The notes under the pieces are model-generated. The model was not told where the DNA came from. It saw only the letters and a program-made list of their open reading frames with translations, and made no database searches. A DNA stretch of 64,000 nt, from positions 186,001-250,000 of the forward strand of contig NW_026111622.1 of NCBI RefSeq assembly GCF_024679095.1, read 5' to 3'. This DNA comes from Eriocheir sinensis. Its lineage: Eukaryota > Arthropoda > Malacostraca > Decapoda > Varunidae. Position numbers and translations under genes: made by a program. This document shows, piece after piece, positions 1 through 16,599 of this stretch; position 1 is the stretch's first letter, and each line of letters starts with the position of its first letter.

Positions 1-1060
1 AAAATACACATAAAATTAGGTAAATTTGTATTGAAATACATATACAAAATACACATAAAATAATGTAAATTTGAATGAAAATATATAAACAAATACACTT
101 AAAATAACGTAAATTTGTATAAAATATATATGCAAGATACACATTAAATAATATAAATGTGTATAAAAAAATATATACAAAAAATAAATAGAATAATGTA
201 AAATCCTATCAATATAAATACACAGAATATCAATAAAATAATGTAAATTTGTGTGAAAAGAAAGATGCAAAATACCCATAAAATAGCGCATTTTTTATAA
301 AAATATATATACCAAAATACACATAAAATATTTAAATTTTATTGAAATAAATATACAAAATGCATATACAGTAAGGTAAATATGTATTGAAAGAGATATT
401 GAAAAAATATTTTAACAGATGCGCATAAAATAACGTAAATTTGTTTTAAAATATACAAAATACACTTTAAATAATGTAAATATGTATAAAAAAATATATA
501 CAAAACAGAAATAGAATAATGTAAAATCGTATCAAAATAAATACACAGAATATTAATAAAACAAAGTAAATTTGTATGAAACTAAAAATTCAAAATACCC
601 ATTAAATAACGCATTTCTAATAAAAATATATATACCAAAATACACATGAAAAAATTAATTTGTATTAAAATAAATATACAAAATACACATACAATAAGGT
701 AAATCTGTATTGAAATAGATATGCAAAATACATATAAAACAATGTAAATTTGTTTCAAAATATATATACGAATACACATAAAATAACGTAGATTTGTATA
801 AAAATATATATACAAAATACACTTAAAATGAAGTAAATACGTATAAGTAAATGTATACAAAATACACATAAAATAATGTAAATTCGTATCAAAATAAATA
901 AACTAAATACCAATAAAAGAATGTGTATTTGTATAAATATAAATATACAAAAAAAAACATAAAATAACGTAAATTTGTATAAAACCCTATACAAAAATAC
1001 ACAGAAGTAATTAAATTATTATGAAAATAGATATACAAAATACATATAAAATAAGCCAAA
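1..1060 (-). repeat. AT-rich 45-bp satellite, block 1
   Basis: The T-rich strand is the minus strand; the plus strand reads as AAAATACACATAAAATAATG-like units about every 45 bp. Bases 1-290 are an A-type segment that matches the reverse complement of about 26,775-27,060 and, directly, 63,751-64,000. Near 415 the order of monomer variants jumps without a change of direction, and 415-1,050 then follows the same order as 27,395-28,040. The open frames at 16-291, 582-869 and 755-994 are stop-free satellite, not genes. The left end is cut by the window. Confidence 0.9.
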
Positions 1061-1535
<475 letters not shown>

Positions 1536-4167
1536 TACAAAAAAACACAAAAATAATTTAAATTTGTATGAAAATATATATACAAAATACACATAAGATT
1601 AGGTAAATTTGTATTTAAATACATACACAAAGTACACTTAAAATAATGTAAATTTGAATGAAATTATATAAACAAATACACTTAAAATAACGTTAATTTG
1701 TATAAAATATATATAAAAAATACACATTAAATAATGAAAATATGTATAAAAAAATATATACAAAACACAAATAGTATAATATAAAATCGTATCGAAATAT
1801 ATACACAGAATATTAATAAAATAATGTACATTTGTATAAAAACTAAGATGCAAAATACCTATAAAATACCGCATTTTTTATAAAATTATATATACCAAAA
1901 TACACATAAAATATTTGAATTTGTATTAAAATAAATATACAAAATGCACATACAATAAGGTAAATTTGTATTGAAATAGATATGCAAAAAACATATAAAA
2001 CAATGTAAATTTGTTTTAAAATATATATACGAATACACATAAAATAACATAGATTTCTATAAATATATATATACAAAATACAAATAAAATTAAGTAAATA
2101 CGAATCAAAAATGTATACAAAATACACATAAAATAATGTAAATTCGTATAAATATAAATAAACAAAATACCAATAAGAGAATGTGTATTTGTATAAATAT
2201 AAATATACAAAATGCACATAAAATAACGTAAATTTGTATAAAACTATATACAAAAATACACAAAAGTAATTAAATTTGTATGAAAATAGATATACAAAAT
2301 ACACACAAAATAAGCTAAATTTGAATTGAAATATATATACAAAATACATAAAATAAAGTAAATTCGTTTCAAAATAGTTTTAACAAATACACATATAATA
2401 ACGTAAATTTGTAAAAAAAATATATAAACAAATTACACATTAAGTAATGTAAATACGTATAAAAAATATATTTACAAAATACACAAATAATCAAGTCATT
2501 CGTATCAAAATAAATAAACAAAAAACTAGTTAAATAATGTAAATTTGTATGAGAAAACATATACAAAATACACATAAAATAACGTTTTAAGTTTCTATAA
2601 AAATATATGTACAAAAATGCACATAAAATTAGTTTGCATAAAAAAATATATACAAAACACAAATTAAATAATGTAAATGAGTATAAAAATATGTATACAA
2701 AATACCTATGAAATAATCTAAATTCGTATCGAGTTAAATTAAGAAAATAACAATAAAATAATGTAATTTTGGATGAAAATATATATAGAAAACACACATA
2801 AAATAACCTAAATACAAATACAAATATACACATTAAATAATTTAAAATTGAATGAAATAAATATACAAAATAAACATAAAATAAGGTAAATTTGTAAAAG
2901 AATATATGTAAGAATACACATAAAATAATATAAATTTGTATGAAAATATATATACAAATACACATAAAATAACATGAATTTGTATAAAATTTGTTTCAAA
3001 ATATATACGAATACACACAATAAAATGACGTAAATTTTTATGAAAATGTATATATAAAATACACATAAAATAGTTTAAATACGTAGAAAAATATATATAC
3101 AAAATACACATAAAATAATGTAAATTCGAAAAAAATTAAATACACAAAATTCCAATAAAAGAATGTATATTTGTAGGAAAATATATATACAAAAAACAAA
3201 TAAAATAACTAAAATTTGTATAAAAATATATACAAAAATACACAAAAAATAATTTAAATTTGTTTGAAAATAGATATGCAAAATGCACATAAAGTTAGGC
3301 AAATTTGTATTGAAATTAAAATACCGTTTTAAGTTTCTATAAAAATATATGTATAAAAATGCACATAAAATTAGTTTACATAAAAAAGTATATACAAAAC
3401 ACACATTAGATAATGTAAATGAGTATAAAAATATGTATACAAAACACCTATGAAATAATCTAAGTTCGTATCGAGTTAAATTAAGAAAATAACAATAAAA
3501 TAATGTAATTTTGGATGAAAATATATATAGAAAACACACATTAAATAACCTAAATACAAATACAAATATACACATTAAATAATTTTAAATTGAATGAAAT
3601 AAATATACAAATAAACATAAAATAAGGTAAATTTGTAATAAAATATATGTAAGAATACACAGCATATTTTTATAAAAATATGTATAAAAAACACACATCA
3701 AATAATTAAATTTGTATTAAAATAAATATACAAAATGCACGTACAATATGGTAAATTTGTATTGAAATAGATAGATAAAATAACGTAACTTTGTATCAAA
3801 TATATATAGAAATACACATTAAATAATGTAAATATGTATAAAAAAAATAGATACAAAACGCAAATAGAATAATGTAAAATCTTATCAAAATAAATACACA
3901 AAATATTAATAAAATAATGTAAATTTGTATGAAAATTAAGATGCAAGATACCCATAAAATAACGCATTTTTTATAAAAATATATATACGAAAACACGTAA
4001 AATATATGATTTTGTATTAAAATAAGTATACAAAATGCACATACAATAAGGTAAATTTGTATTGAAATAGATACGCAAAATACATATAAAACAATGTAAA
4101 TTTGTTTCAAAATATATAAAGGAATACTCCTAAAATAACGTTGATTTCTATAAAAATATATATACAA
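1536..4167 (-). repeat. Satellite block 3
   Basis: Direction flips near 1,535 in TGTATATACAAAAAAAC; the same flip is preserved at 57,691. The block contains A-type monomers, then C-type monomers (complements of TTCATTCAATTTTAAA and AATTCGATACG) from about 2,500. A 333-bp piece at 2,584-2,917 is repeated at 3,326-3,658. At about 3,660 the phase jumps (ACACAGCATATTTTTATAAA) back to A-type monomers, which run to the end. All minus-strand open frames here are stop-free satellite. Confidence 0.9.
2584..3658. repeat. Local tandem duplication of a ~333-bp C-type segment
   Basis: Bases 2,584-2,917 and 3,326-3,658 match at a constant offset of 742. Both contain GTTTTAAGTTTCTAT, the complement of the AATTCGATACG monomer, and the unusual tail ATATATGTAAGAATACACA. 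The homology stops at about 3,658, where the second copy runs into an A-type monomer. Substitutions between the copies (for example AAAAAAATATATAC versus AAAAAAGTATATAC) show the event is not brand-new. Confidence 0.8.
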
Positions 4168-7530
<3,363 letters not shown>

Positions 7531-10500
7531 CATAAATATAAATATACAAAATGCACATAAAATAAGGTAAATTTATGTAAAACAATATACAAAGATATAC
7601 AAAAGTAATTAAATTTGTATGAAAATAGATATACAAAATACACACAAAATAAGCTTAATTTGAATTGAAATATATGTACAAAATACATCAAATAAAGTAA
7701 ATTTGTATCAAAATATTTTTACAAATACACTTATAATTACGTAAATTTTATATAAAAATATATAAACAAAGTACACATTAAATAATGTAATTACGTATAA
7801 AAAATATATATATACGAAATACACATATAATCATGTAATTCGTATCAAAATAAATAAACAAAATACCAATAAAATAATGTAAATTTTTATGAGAAAACAT
7901 ATACAAAGTACACATAAAATAAATAAATTTCTATAAAAATATATGTACAAAAATGCACATAAAATAAATTTCCATTAAAAAATATATACAAAACACACAT
8001 TACATAATGTAAATGAGTATAAACATATGTATACAAAATACCTATGAAAAAATCTAAATTCGTATCGAGTTAAATAAAGAAAATACCAATAAAATAATGT
8101 AATTTTGGATGAAAATATATATAGAAAATACACATAAAATTACGTAAATACAAATACAAATATACACATAATATTATTCAAAATTGAATGAAATAAATAT
8201 ACAAAATAATCATAAAATAAGGTAAATTTGTAATGAAAAATATGTAAAAATACACGTAAAATAATATAAATTTGTATGAAAATATATATACAAATACACA
8301 TAAAATAACATGAATTTGTATAAAATTTGTATCAAAATAAATAGGAATACACACAATAAAATAATGTAAATTTTTATTAAAATATATATACAAAATACAC
8401 ATAAAATAATGTAAATACGTAGAAAAATATATATACAAAATACACATAAAATAATGTAAACTCGTATCAAAATAAATAAACAAAATTATAATAAAAGATT
8501 GTATATTTGTAGGAAAATATATATACAAAATACAAATGAAATAACTAAATTTTGTATAAAAATAAATACAAAAATATACAAAAATAATTTAAATTTCTTT
8601 GAAAATAGATATGCAAAATACACATAAAGTTAGGGAAATTTGTATTGAAATACATATACAAATACACATAAAATAATGTAAATTTGTATGAAAATATATA
8701 AACAAATACACATAAAATAACGTAAATTTGGATAAAATATATATACAAAATATACATTAAATAATGTAAATATGAATAAAAATATATATATAAAATACAC
8801 ATAGAATAATGTTAAATCGTATCAAAATAAATAAACAGAATATCAATAAAATAATTTAAATTTGTATGAAAATAAAGATGCAAAATACCCATATAATAAC
8901 GCATATATGCATAAAAATATATATACAAAAATACACATGAAATAGTTAAATTTGTATTGAAATAAATATACAAAATGCATATACAAAAAGGTAAATTTGT
9001 ATTGAAATACATATGCAAAATACACATCAATGATGTAAATTTGTATCAAAATATATATACGAATACACATAAAATAGAGTAAAATGAAAATATACATACA
9101 AAATACATATAAAACGATGTAAATAGTATAAAAATATATATACCAAATACACCTAAAATAATGTAAATTCGTATCAAAATAAACAAACAAAATTCCGATA
9201 AAAGAACGTATATTTGTAGGAAAATAAATATACAAAATACACATAAAATAACGAAAATTTGAATAAAAATATATACAAAAAAAATAATAATAATTTCAAT
9301 TTTTATGAAAATTGATATGCAAAATACACATATAATTAGTTAAATTTGTACAAATTTGTACATGTACAAAATACACATAAAATAATGAAAATTTGTATGA
9401 AATGAAAACAAATACACATAAAATAACGTACATTTGTATTAAATATATATACAAAATACACATAGAAAATAATGTAAAATCGTATCAAAATAAATACACA
9501 AAATATCAATAAAATAATGTAAATTTATGAAAATAAAGATGCAAAATACCAATAAAATAAAGCATATTTTTATAAAAATACATAAACATAAATACACATT
9601 CAATAATTAAATTTGTAGTAAAATTAATATACAAAATGCACATACAATAAGGTAAATTTTTAATAAAAAAATATGCAAAATACACATAAAACAATATAAA
9701 TTTGTTTCAAAATATATATACGAATACACATAAAATAACGCAGATTTCTATAGAAATATATATACAAAATACACTTGAGATTCTGTAAATACGTATAAAA
9801 ATATATATACAAAATAGACATTAAATAATGTAAATTCGTGTCAAAATAAATAAACAAAATATCAATAAAAGAATGTGTATTTGTATGAAAATAGATATAC
9901 AAAATACACATAAAATAACGTAAATTTGTATAAAACTATACACAAAAATACACAAAATTAATTTAAATTTGTTTGAAAATAAGTATACAAAATACACAAA
10001 AAATTAGGTAAATTTGTATTGAAATACATTTACAAAATACACATAAAATAATGTAAATTTGAATGAAAATATATAAACAAATACACTTAAAATAACGTAA
10101 ATTTGTATGAAAACTATATACAAAATACACATTAAGTAATGTAAATATGTATAAAAAAATATATACAAAACCCAAATAGAATAATGTAAAATCGTAACAA
10201 AATAAATACACAGAATATTAATAAAATAATGTAAATTTGTATGAAAATAAAGGAGCAAAATATCCATAAAATAACGCATTTTTTTTAAATATATATACCA
10301 AAACACATATAATAAATTTAAATTTGTATTAAAATAAATATACAAAATGCACATACAATAAGGTAAATTTATATTGAAATAGATATGCAAAATACATAAA
10401 AACCATGTAAAATTTGTTTGAAAATATATATACGAATACACATAAAATAACGTAGATTTCTATAAATATATATATACAAAATACACATAAAATGAAGTAA

Positions 10501-12002
10501 ATACGTATAAAAAAATGAATACAAAATACACATAAAATAATGTAAATTCGTATCAAAATAAATAAACAAAATACCAATAAAAAAATGTGTATTTGTATAA
10601 AAATAAATATACAAAATACACATAAAATATCGTAAATTTATATAAAACTATATACAAAAATACAAAAAAGTAGTTAAATTTGTATGAAAATATATATACG
10701 AATACACATGAAATAAGGTAGATTTCTATAAAAAGATATATACAAAATACACATAAAATTAAGTAAATACCTATAAAAAATGTATACAAAATACACATAA
10801 AATAATGTAAATTAGTATCAAAATAAATAAACAAAATAACAATAAAAGAAAGTGTATTTGTATAAATATATATATACAAAATACACATTAAATAATATAA
10901 ATTTGTTTAAAACTATACAAAATACACATGAAATGATGTAAATACGTATAAAAATATATATACAAAATACACATTAAATAATGTAAATTCGCGTCAAAAT
11001 AAATAAACAAAATATCAATAAAAGAATGTGTATTTGTATGAAAATAGATATACAAAATACACATAAAATAACCTAAATTTGTATCAAACTATATACAAAA
11101 ATACACAAAAATATTTTAAATTTGTATGAAAATAAAAATACAAAATATACATAAACTTAGGTAAATTTGTATTGAAATACATATACAAAATACACATAAA
11201 ATAATGTAAATTTCAATGAAAAGACATAAACAAATACACTTAAAATAACGTAAATTTGTATAAAAAAATATACACAAAACACAAATAGAATAATGTAAAA
11301 TCGTATCAAAATAAATACACAGAATATTAATAAAGTAATGTAAATTTGTATGAAAATAAAGAGGGAAAATACCCATAAAATAACGTTTTTTTTTTATTTA
11401 TAAAAATATATATACCAAAATACACAAAAAAATTAAATTTGAATTAAAATAAATATATAAAAAACACATACAATAAGGTAAATTTGTATTGAAATAGATA
11501 TGCAAAATACATATAAAACAATGTAAATTTGTTTCAAAATATATATACGAATACACATAAAATAACGTAGATTTCTATAAAAATATATATACAAAATACA
11601 CATAAAATTAATTAGATACGTATAAAAAAATGTATACAAAATACACATAAAATAATGTAAATTCGTATCAAAATAAATATACAAAATACCAATAAAAGAA
11701 TGTGTATTTGTATAAATATAAATATACAAAATACACATAAAATAACGTAAATTTATATAAAACTATATACAAAAATACACAGAAGTATTTTAATTTTTAT
11801 GAAAATAGATATACAAAATAAGGTAAATTCGTTTCAAATTCAATAAACAAAATTCAGATAAAAGAACGTATATTTGTAGAAAAAATAAATATACAAAATA
11901 CACATAAAATAACGAAAATTTGTATAAAAATATATATAAAATTAACAAAAATAATTTCAATTTGTATGAAAATAAATATACAAAATACACATGTATTTTG
12001 TA
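7531..12002 (-). repeat. Satellite block 5
   Basis: Flips near 7,530 within GCATAAATATAAATATAC. Bases 7,531-10,690 hold one full mirrored super-repeat (C, B2, B1, A from left to right). From about 10,690 to 12,002 further partial A and B segments follow, ending with a B-type stretch (TCAAATTCAATAAACAAAAT) that is also present at 24,640 and 38,070. The plus-strand sequence ends in ACATGTATTTTGTA, where the SINE begins. Confidence 0.9.
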
Positions 12003-12011
12003 GGTAGGCGG

Positions 12012-12023
12012 TGGCGTAGGTGG
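12012..12023 (+). promoter_or_regulatory. Pol III A box of the SINE
   Basis: TGGCGTAGGTGG matches the tRNA A-box pattern TRGCNNAGYNGG at all positions except the Y, which is G. It begins 9 bp inside the insertion, and the distance to the B box (53 bp start to start) is normal for an internal type 2 Pol III promoter. Confidence 0.8.
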
Positions 12024-12064
12024 TAGCGTACTGGGCTCACATTCACCGCGTGATGGACGACGCG

Positions 12065-12075
12065 GGTTCGAATCC
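12065..12075 (+). promoter_or_regulatory. Pol III B box of the SINE
   Basis: GGTTCGAATCC is a full match to the B-box consensus GGTTCGANTCC, the TFIIIC contact. It lies in the T-loop region of the tRNA-like head. The flanking T stem is imperfect (GCGGG against CCCCA), consistent with a SINE rather than a functional tRNA. Confidence 0.92.
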
Positions 12076-12092
12076 CCACGCTACCACTCGGA

Positions 12093-12097
12093 TTTTT
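12093..12097 (+). terminator. T5 run inside the SINE, possible Pol III terminator
   Basis: Five T residues (GATTTTTCAG) directly follow the tRNA-like head. Pol III normally stops at four or more T residues, so transcription from this copy may end here, giving an RNA of about 90 nt without the body. The next T4 on this strand is at 12,382, beyond the A tail. Confidence 0.5.
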
Positions 12098-12322
12098 CAG
12101 TCACCGCCGAGTGGCTTAAAACTACCCACATGCTGTCCTGAAGATCACCCATCAACCCGGACTCTAGAGGAAGCCGTCCAAGCGAATCAAGAACGAGTTC
12201 CGGGGGGCAGCATGAGCCAATGCAAGATGGCGCCACTATAAAACACTCGCCTGCGCCAGAACGGGCTGGGCCGACCACCTGGAAGAAGTCTTGGGCCGAC
12301 CATCAGGCCCCACCGGGAAGAT

Positions 12323-12341
12323 GCCTACCGGCGCAATAGGC
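12323..12341 (+). other. Short hairpin near the SINE 3' end
   Basis: GCCTA (12,323-12,327) can pair with TAGGC (12,337-12,341) over a nine-base loop, just before the CAACAACGTA that leads into the A tail. Many SINE tails copy a LINE 3' stem-loop that the partner reverse transcriptase binds; that role is inference here. Confidence 0.5.
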
Positions 12342-12349
12342 AACAACGT

Positions 12350-12362
12350 AAAAAAAAAAAAA
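12350..12362 (+). other. SINE poly(A) tail (A13)
   Basis: Thirteen A residues end the element, followed directly by TTCACACAAATTT. That sequence is satellite and is identical to the right side of both empty sites. Confidence 0.9.
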
Positions 12363-12711
12363 TTCACACAAATTTAATTACTTTTGTGTATTTTTGCATA
12401 TAGTTTTATATAAATTTACGTTATTTTATTTGTATTTTGTATATTTATATTTATACAATACACATTCTTTTATTAGTATTTTGTTTATTTATTTTGATAC
12501 GAGTTTACATTATTTTATGTGTATTTTGTATACCTTTTTTTATACGTATTTACTTCATTTTATGAGTATTTTGTATATTTATTTTCATAGAAATCTACGT
12601 TATTTTATGTGTATTCGTATATATATTTTGAAAAAAATTTACATGGTTTTATATGTATTTTTCATATCTATTTCAATACAAATTTACCTTATTGTATGTG
12701 CATTGTATGTA
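12363..12711 (+). repeat. Satellite block 6
   Basis: Plus-strand monomers continue from the right side of the SINE target. They match 24,823-25,110 and 38,245-38,530, except that those two copies both lack one 45-bp monomer present here around 12,505-12,555. The block ends at about 12,711 (GCATTGTATGTATAGATTTC), where the partner copies carry on in the same direction. Confidence 0.88.
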
Positions 12712-14783
12712 TAGATTTCTATAAAAATATATACAAAATACACATAAAATGAAGTAAATACGTATAAAAAAATGAATACAAAATACACATAAAAATCGTA
12801 TCAAAATAAATAAAATACCAGTAAAAGAATGTGTATTTGTATCAATATAAATATACAAAATACACATAAAATATCGTAAATTTGTATAAAACTATATACA
12901 AAAATACACAGAAGTAATTAAATTTGTATGAAAATATATATACAAAATACAGCTAAAATAAGCTAAATTTGAATTGAAATGTACATACAAAATACATAAA
13001 ATAATGTAAATCTGTATCAAAATATTTATAGAAATACATATAATAACGTATATTTGTTTAAAAATATATAAACAAAATACACATTAAGTAATGTAAATAC
13101 GTATAAAAAATATGTACAAAATACACATATAATCATGTAATTCGTATCAAAATAAATAAACAAAATAGCAATAAAATAATGTAAATTTGTATGAGAAAAC
13201 ATATACAAATAACGCAAATTTCTATAAAAATATATGTACAAAAATGCACATAAAATAAAGTAAATTTGCATAAAAATATATACACAAAACACAAACTGAA
13301 TAATGTAAATGCGTACATAAAATAACCTAAATTTGTATAAAACTATATACAAAAATACACAAAAATAATTTAAATTTGTTTGAAAAGAAATATACAAAAT
13401 ACACATAAAATTAGGTAAATTTGTATTGAAATACATATTCAAAATACACATCAAATAATGTAAATTTGAATGAAAATATATAAACAAATACACTTAAAAT
13501 AACGTAAATTTGTATAAAATATATATGACAGATACACATTAAATAATGTAAATGTGTATAAAAAAATATATACAAAAAACAAATAGAATAATGTAAAATC
13601 GTATCAAAATAAATACACAGAATATCAATAAAATAATGTAAATTTGTATGAAAATAAAGATGCAAAATTCCCAGAAATTATCGCATTTTTTATAAAAATA
13701 TATATACCAAAATACACATAAAATATTTAAATTTGTATTGAAATAAATATACAAAATGCATATACAGTAAGGTAAATTTGTATTGAAAGAGATATTCAAA
13801 AATACATATAAAACAATGTAAATTTGTTTCAAAATATATATACGAATACACATAAAATAAAGTAGATTTCTATAGAAATATATATACAAAATACATATGA
13901 AATTATGTGAATACGTATAAAATATATATATAAAATACATATCAAATAATGTAAATTCGTGTCAAAATAAATAAACAAAATATCATGAAAAGAATGTGTA
14001 TTTGTATGAAAATAGATAATAGATAATAAATTTGTATAAAATATATATGCAAGATACACCTTAAATAATGTAAATATGTATAAAAAAGTATATACAAAAA
14101 ACAAATAGAATAATGTAAAATCGTATCAAAATAAATACACCGAATATTAATAAAATAATGTAAATTTGTATAAAAATAAAGATGCAAAATTCCCATAAAA
14201 TAGCGCATTTCTTAGAAAAATATATATACCAAAATACACATAAAATATTTAAATTTGTATTGAAATAAATATACAAAATGCACATACAATAAGGTAAATT
14301 TGTATTGAAAGAGATATGCAAAAATACATATAAAACAATGTAAATTTGTTTCAAAATATATATACGAATACAAATAAAAAAATGTAGATTTCTATAAAAA
14401 TATATATACAAAATACACATAAAATTAAGTAAATACGTATAAAAAATGTATACAAAATACACATAAAATAATGTAAATTCGAATTAAAATAAATAAACAA
14501 AATACCAATAAAAGAATGTGTATTTGGATAAATATAAATATACAAAATACACATTCAAAATAAACATAAAATAAGGTAGATTTATAAAAAAAATATATGT
14601 ACAAAATACACATAAAATAATGTAAATTTATATGAAAATATATATACAAATACACATAAAATACCATGAATTTGTATAAAAATATATATTCAAAATAAAT
14701 ATTAAATAATGTAAAAGCGTATAAAAATATATATACAAAGTACATATAAAATAAAATAAATTCGCATCAATATAAATCAACAA
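12712..14783 (-). repeat. Satellite block 7
   Basis: A direct copy of about 29,647-31,724 at an offset near 16,933, with parts also at 35,400-36,900 and 43,070-44,760. Diagnostic shared features are the shortened monomer CATAAAAATCGTATC (about 12,790), the GATAATAGATAATAAATT collapse (about 14,014-14,031) and the AAAAGCGTATAAA monomer near the end (about 14,713). Minus-strand open frames of 61-155 codons are satellite. Confidence 0.88.
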
Positions 14784-15075
14784 AACAAATTTACATTGTT
14801 TTATATGTATTTTGCATATCTATTTTAATACAAATTTACCTTATTGTGTGTGCATTTCGTATATTTATTTTAATACAAATTCAAATATTTTATGTGTGTT
14901 TTGGTTTATATATTTTTTAAAAAATGCGCTATTTTGGGGGTATTTTGCATCTTAATTTTCATACAAATTTACATTATTTTATTAATATTCTGTTTATTTA
15001 TTTTGATACGAATTTACATTATTGTATTTGTGTTTTGTATTTATTTTTGTATACATATTTACATTATTTAATGTG

Positions 15076-15257
<182 letters not shown>

Positions 15258-16384
15258 ATACAAATTTACGTTAATATAAGTGTATTTGTATATATATTTT
15301 AAATCAAATTTACACTATTTGATGTGTATTTTGTAAATGTATTTAAATACATTGTTTATATATTTTCATACAGATTTACATTATTTTATGAGTGTTTTGT
15401 ATATGTATTTCAATCCAAATTTGCCTAATTTTATGTGTATTTTGCCTATCTATTTTCAAACAAATTTAAATTATTTTTGCGTATTTTTGTATAAATTTTT
15501 ATACAAATTTTAGTTATTTTATTTGTATTTTGTATATATATTTTCCTTCATATATACATTCTATTATTGCAATTTTGTTTATTTATTTTGATACGAATTT
15601 CCATTACTTTATGTGTATTTTGTATATATATGTTTCTACGTATTTACTTTATTTTATGTGTATTTTGGATATATATTTTTATAAAAATTTACGTTATTTT
15701 ATTGTGTGCTCTCGTATATATTTTGATACAAATTTTATACAAATTCAGGTTATTTTATGTGTATTTGAATACATATTTTCATACAAATTTAAATTATTTT
15801 ATGTGTATTTTTACATATATTTCATTACAAATTTACCTTATTTTATGTTTGTTTCATATATTCATTTTATGCAATTTTAAATTATTTTATGTGTATATTT
15901 GTATTTGTATTTAGGTTATTTTATTTGTATTTTCTATATACATTTTCATCCAAAACTACATTATTTTATTGGTATTTTGTTAATTTAACTCGATACGAAT
16001 TTAGATTATTTCAAAGGTATTTTTTATACATTTTTTTATACGCATTTACATTATTTAATGTGTGTTTTGTATATAAATTTTGATGCAAATTTACTTTATT
16101 TGATGTGCATTTTTGTACATATATTTTTAAAGAAACTAGCGTTATTTTATATGTATTTTGTATATGTTTTCTCATACAAATTTACATTATATTATTGGTA
16201 TTTTGTTTATTTATTTTGATACGAATTACATGATTATATGTGTATTTTCTACATATTTTTTTATACGTATTTTCATTATTTAATGTGTATTTTGTTCATG
16301 TGTTTTTATACAAATTTACGTTATTATATGTGTATTTGTATAAATATTTTGATACAAATTTTCATTATTTGATGTATTTTGTAA

Positions 16385-16564
<180 letters not shown>

Positions 16565-16599
16565 CAATTCAAATTTTGTTATTTTATGTGTATTTTGTA

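Larger units (their letters stand above)
12003..12362 (+). mobile_element. tRNA-derived SINE (family not recognised)
   Basis: A 360-bp island with ordinary GC content in a very AT-rich satellite. Parts in order: a tRNA-like head (about 12,005-12,089) with an A box at 12,012-12,023 and a B box at 12,065-12,075; a unique body (12,090-12,320); a short hairpin (12,323-12,341); and an A13 tail (12,350-12,362). This is the layout of a Pol III-transcribed SINE mobilised in trans by a LINE. The head has a possible D stem (GCGT with GCGT, including wobble pairs) and an eight-base D loop, but its anticodon and T stems are decayed, so it is not a working tRNA. The insertion sits about 11 bp from a satellite direction switch. 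Empty paralogous sites exist at 24,814/24,823 and 38,236/38,245. The short open frames at 12,020-12,241 (+) and 12,081-12,278 (-) have no recognisable domain and overlap Pol III elements, so I do not call them genes. Confidence 0.9.

Noticed and set aside
9340..9370. Short direct repeat of ACAAATTTGT (mirrored at 17,930-17,950) as a protein-binding operator
   Set aside because: It is a local slip of the B1 monomer containing GTACATGTAT, copied in both arms of the inverted repeat, with no gene nearby to regulate.
12005..12089. Functional tRNA gene
   Set aside because: A and B boxes are present, but the anticodon and T stems do not pair properly and the region continues into a SINE body with an A tail.
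12020..12278. 73-codon (+) and 65-codon (-) open frames in the GC-rich island
   Set aside because: They overlap each other and the Pol III B box of a SINE, and match no family I know.
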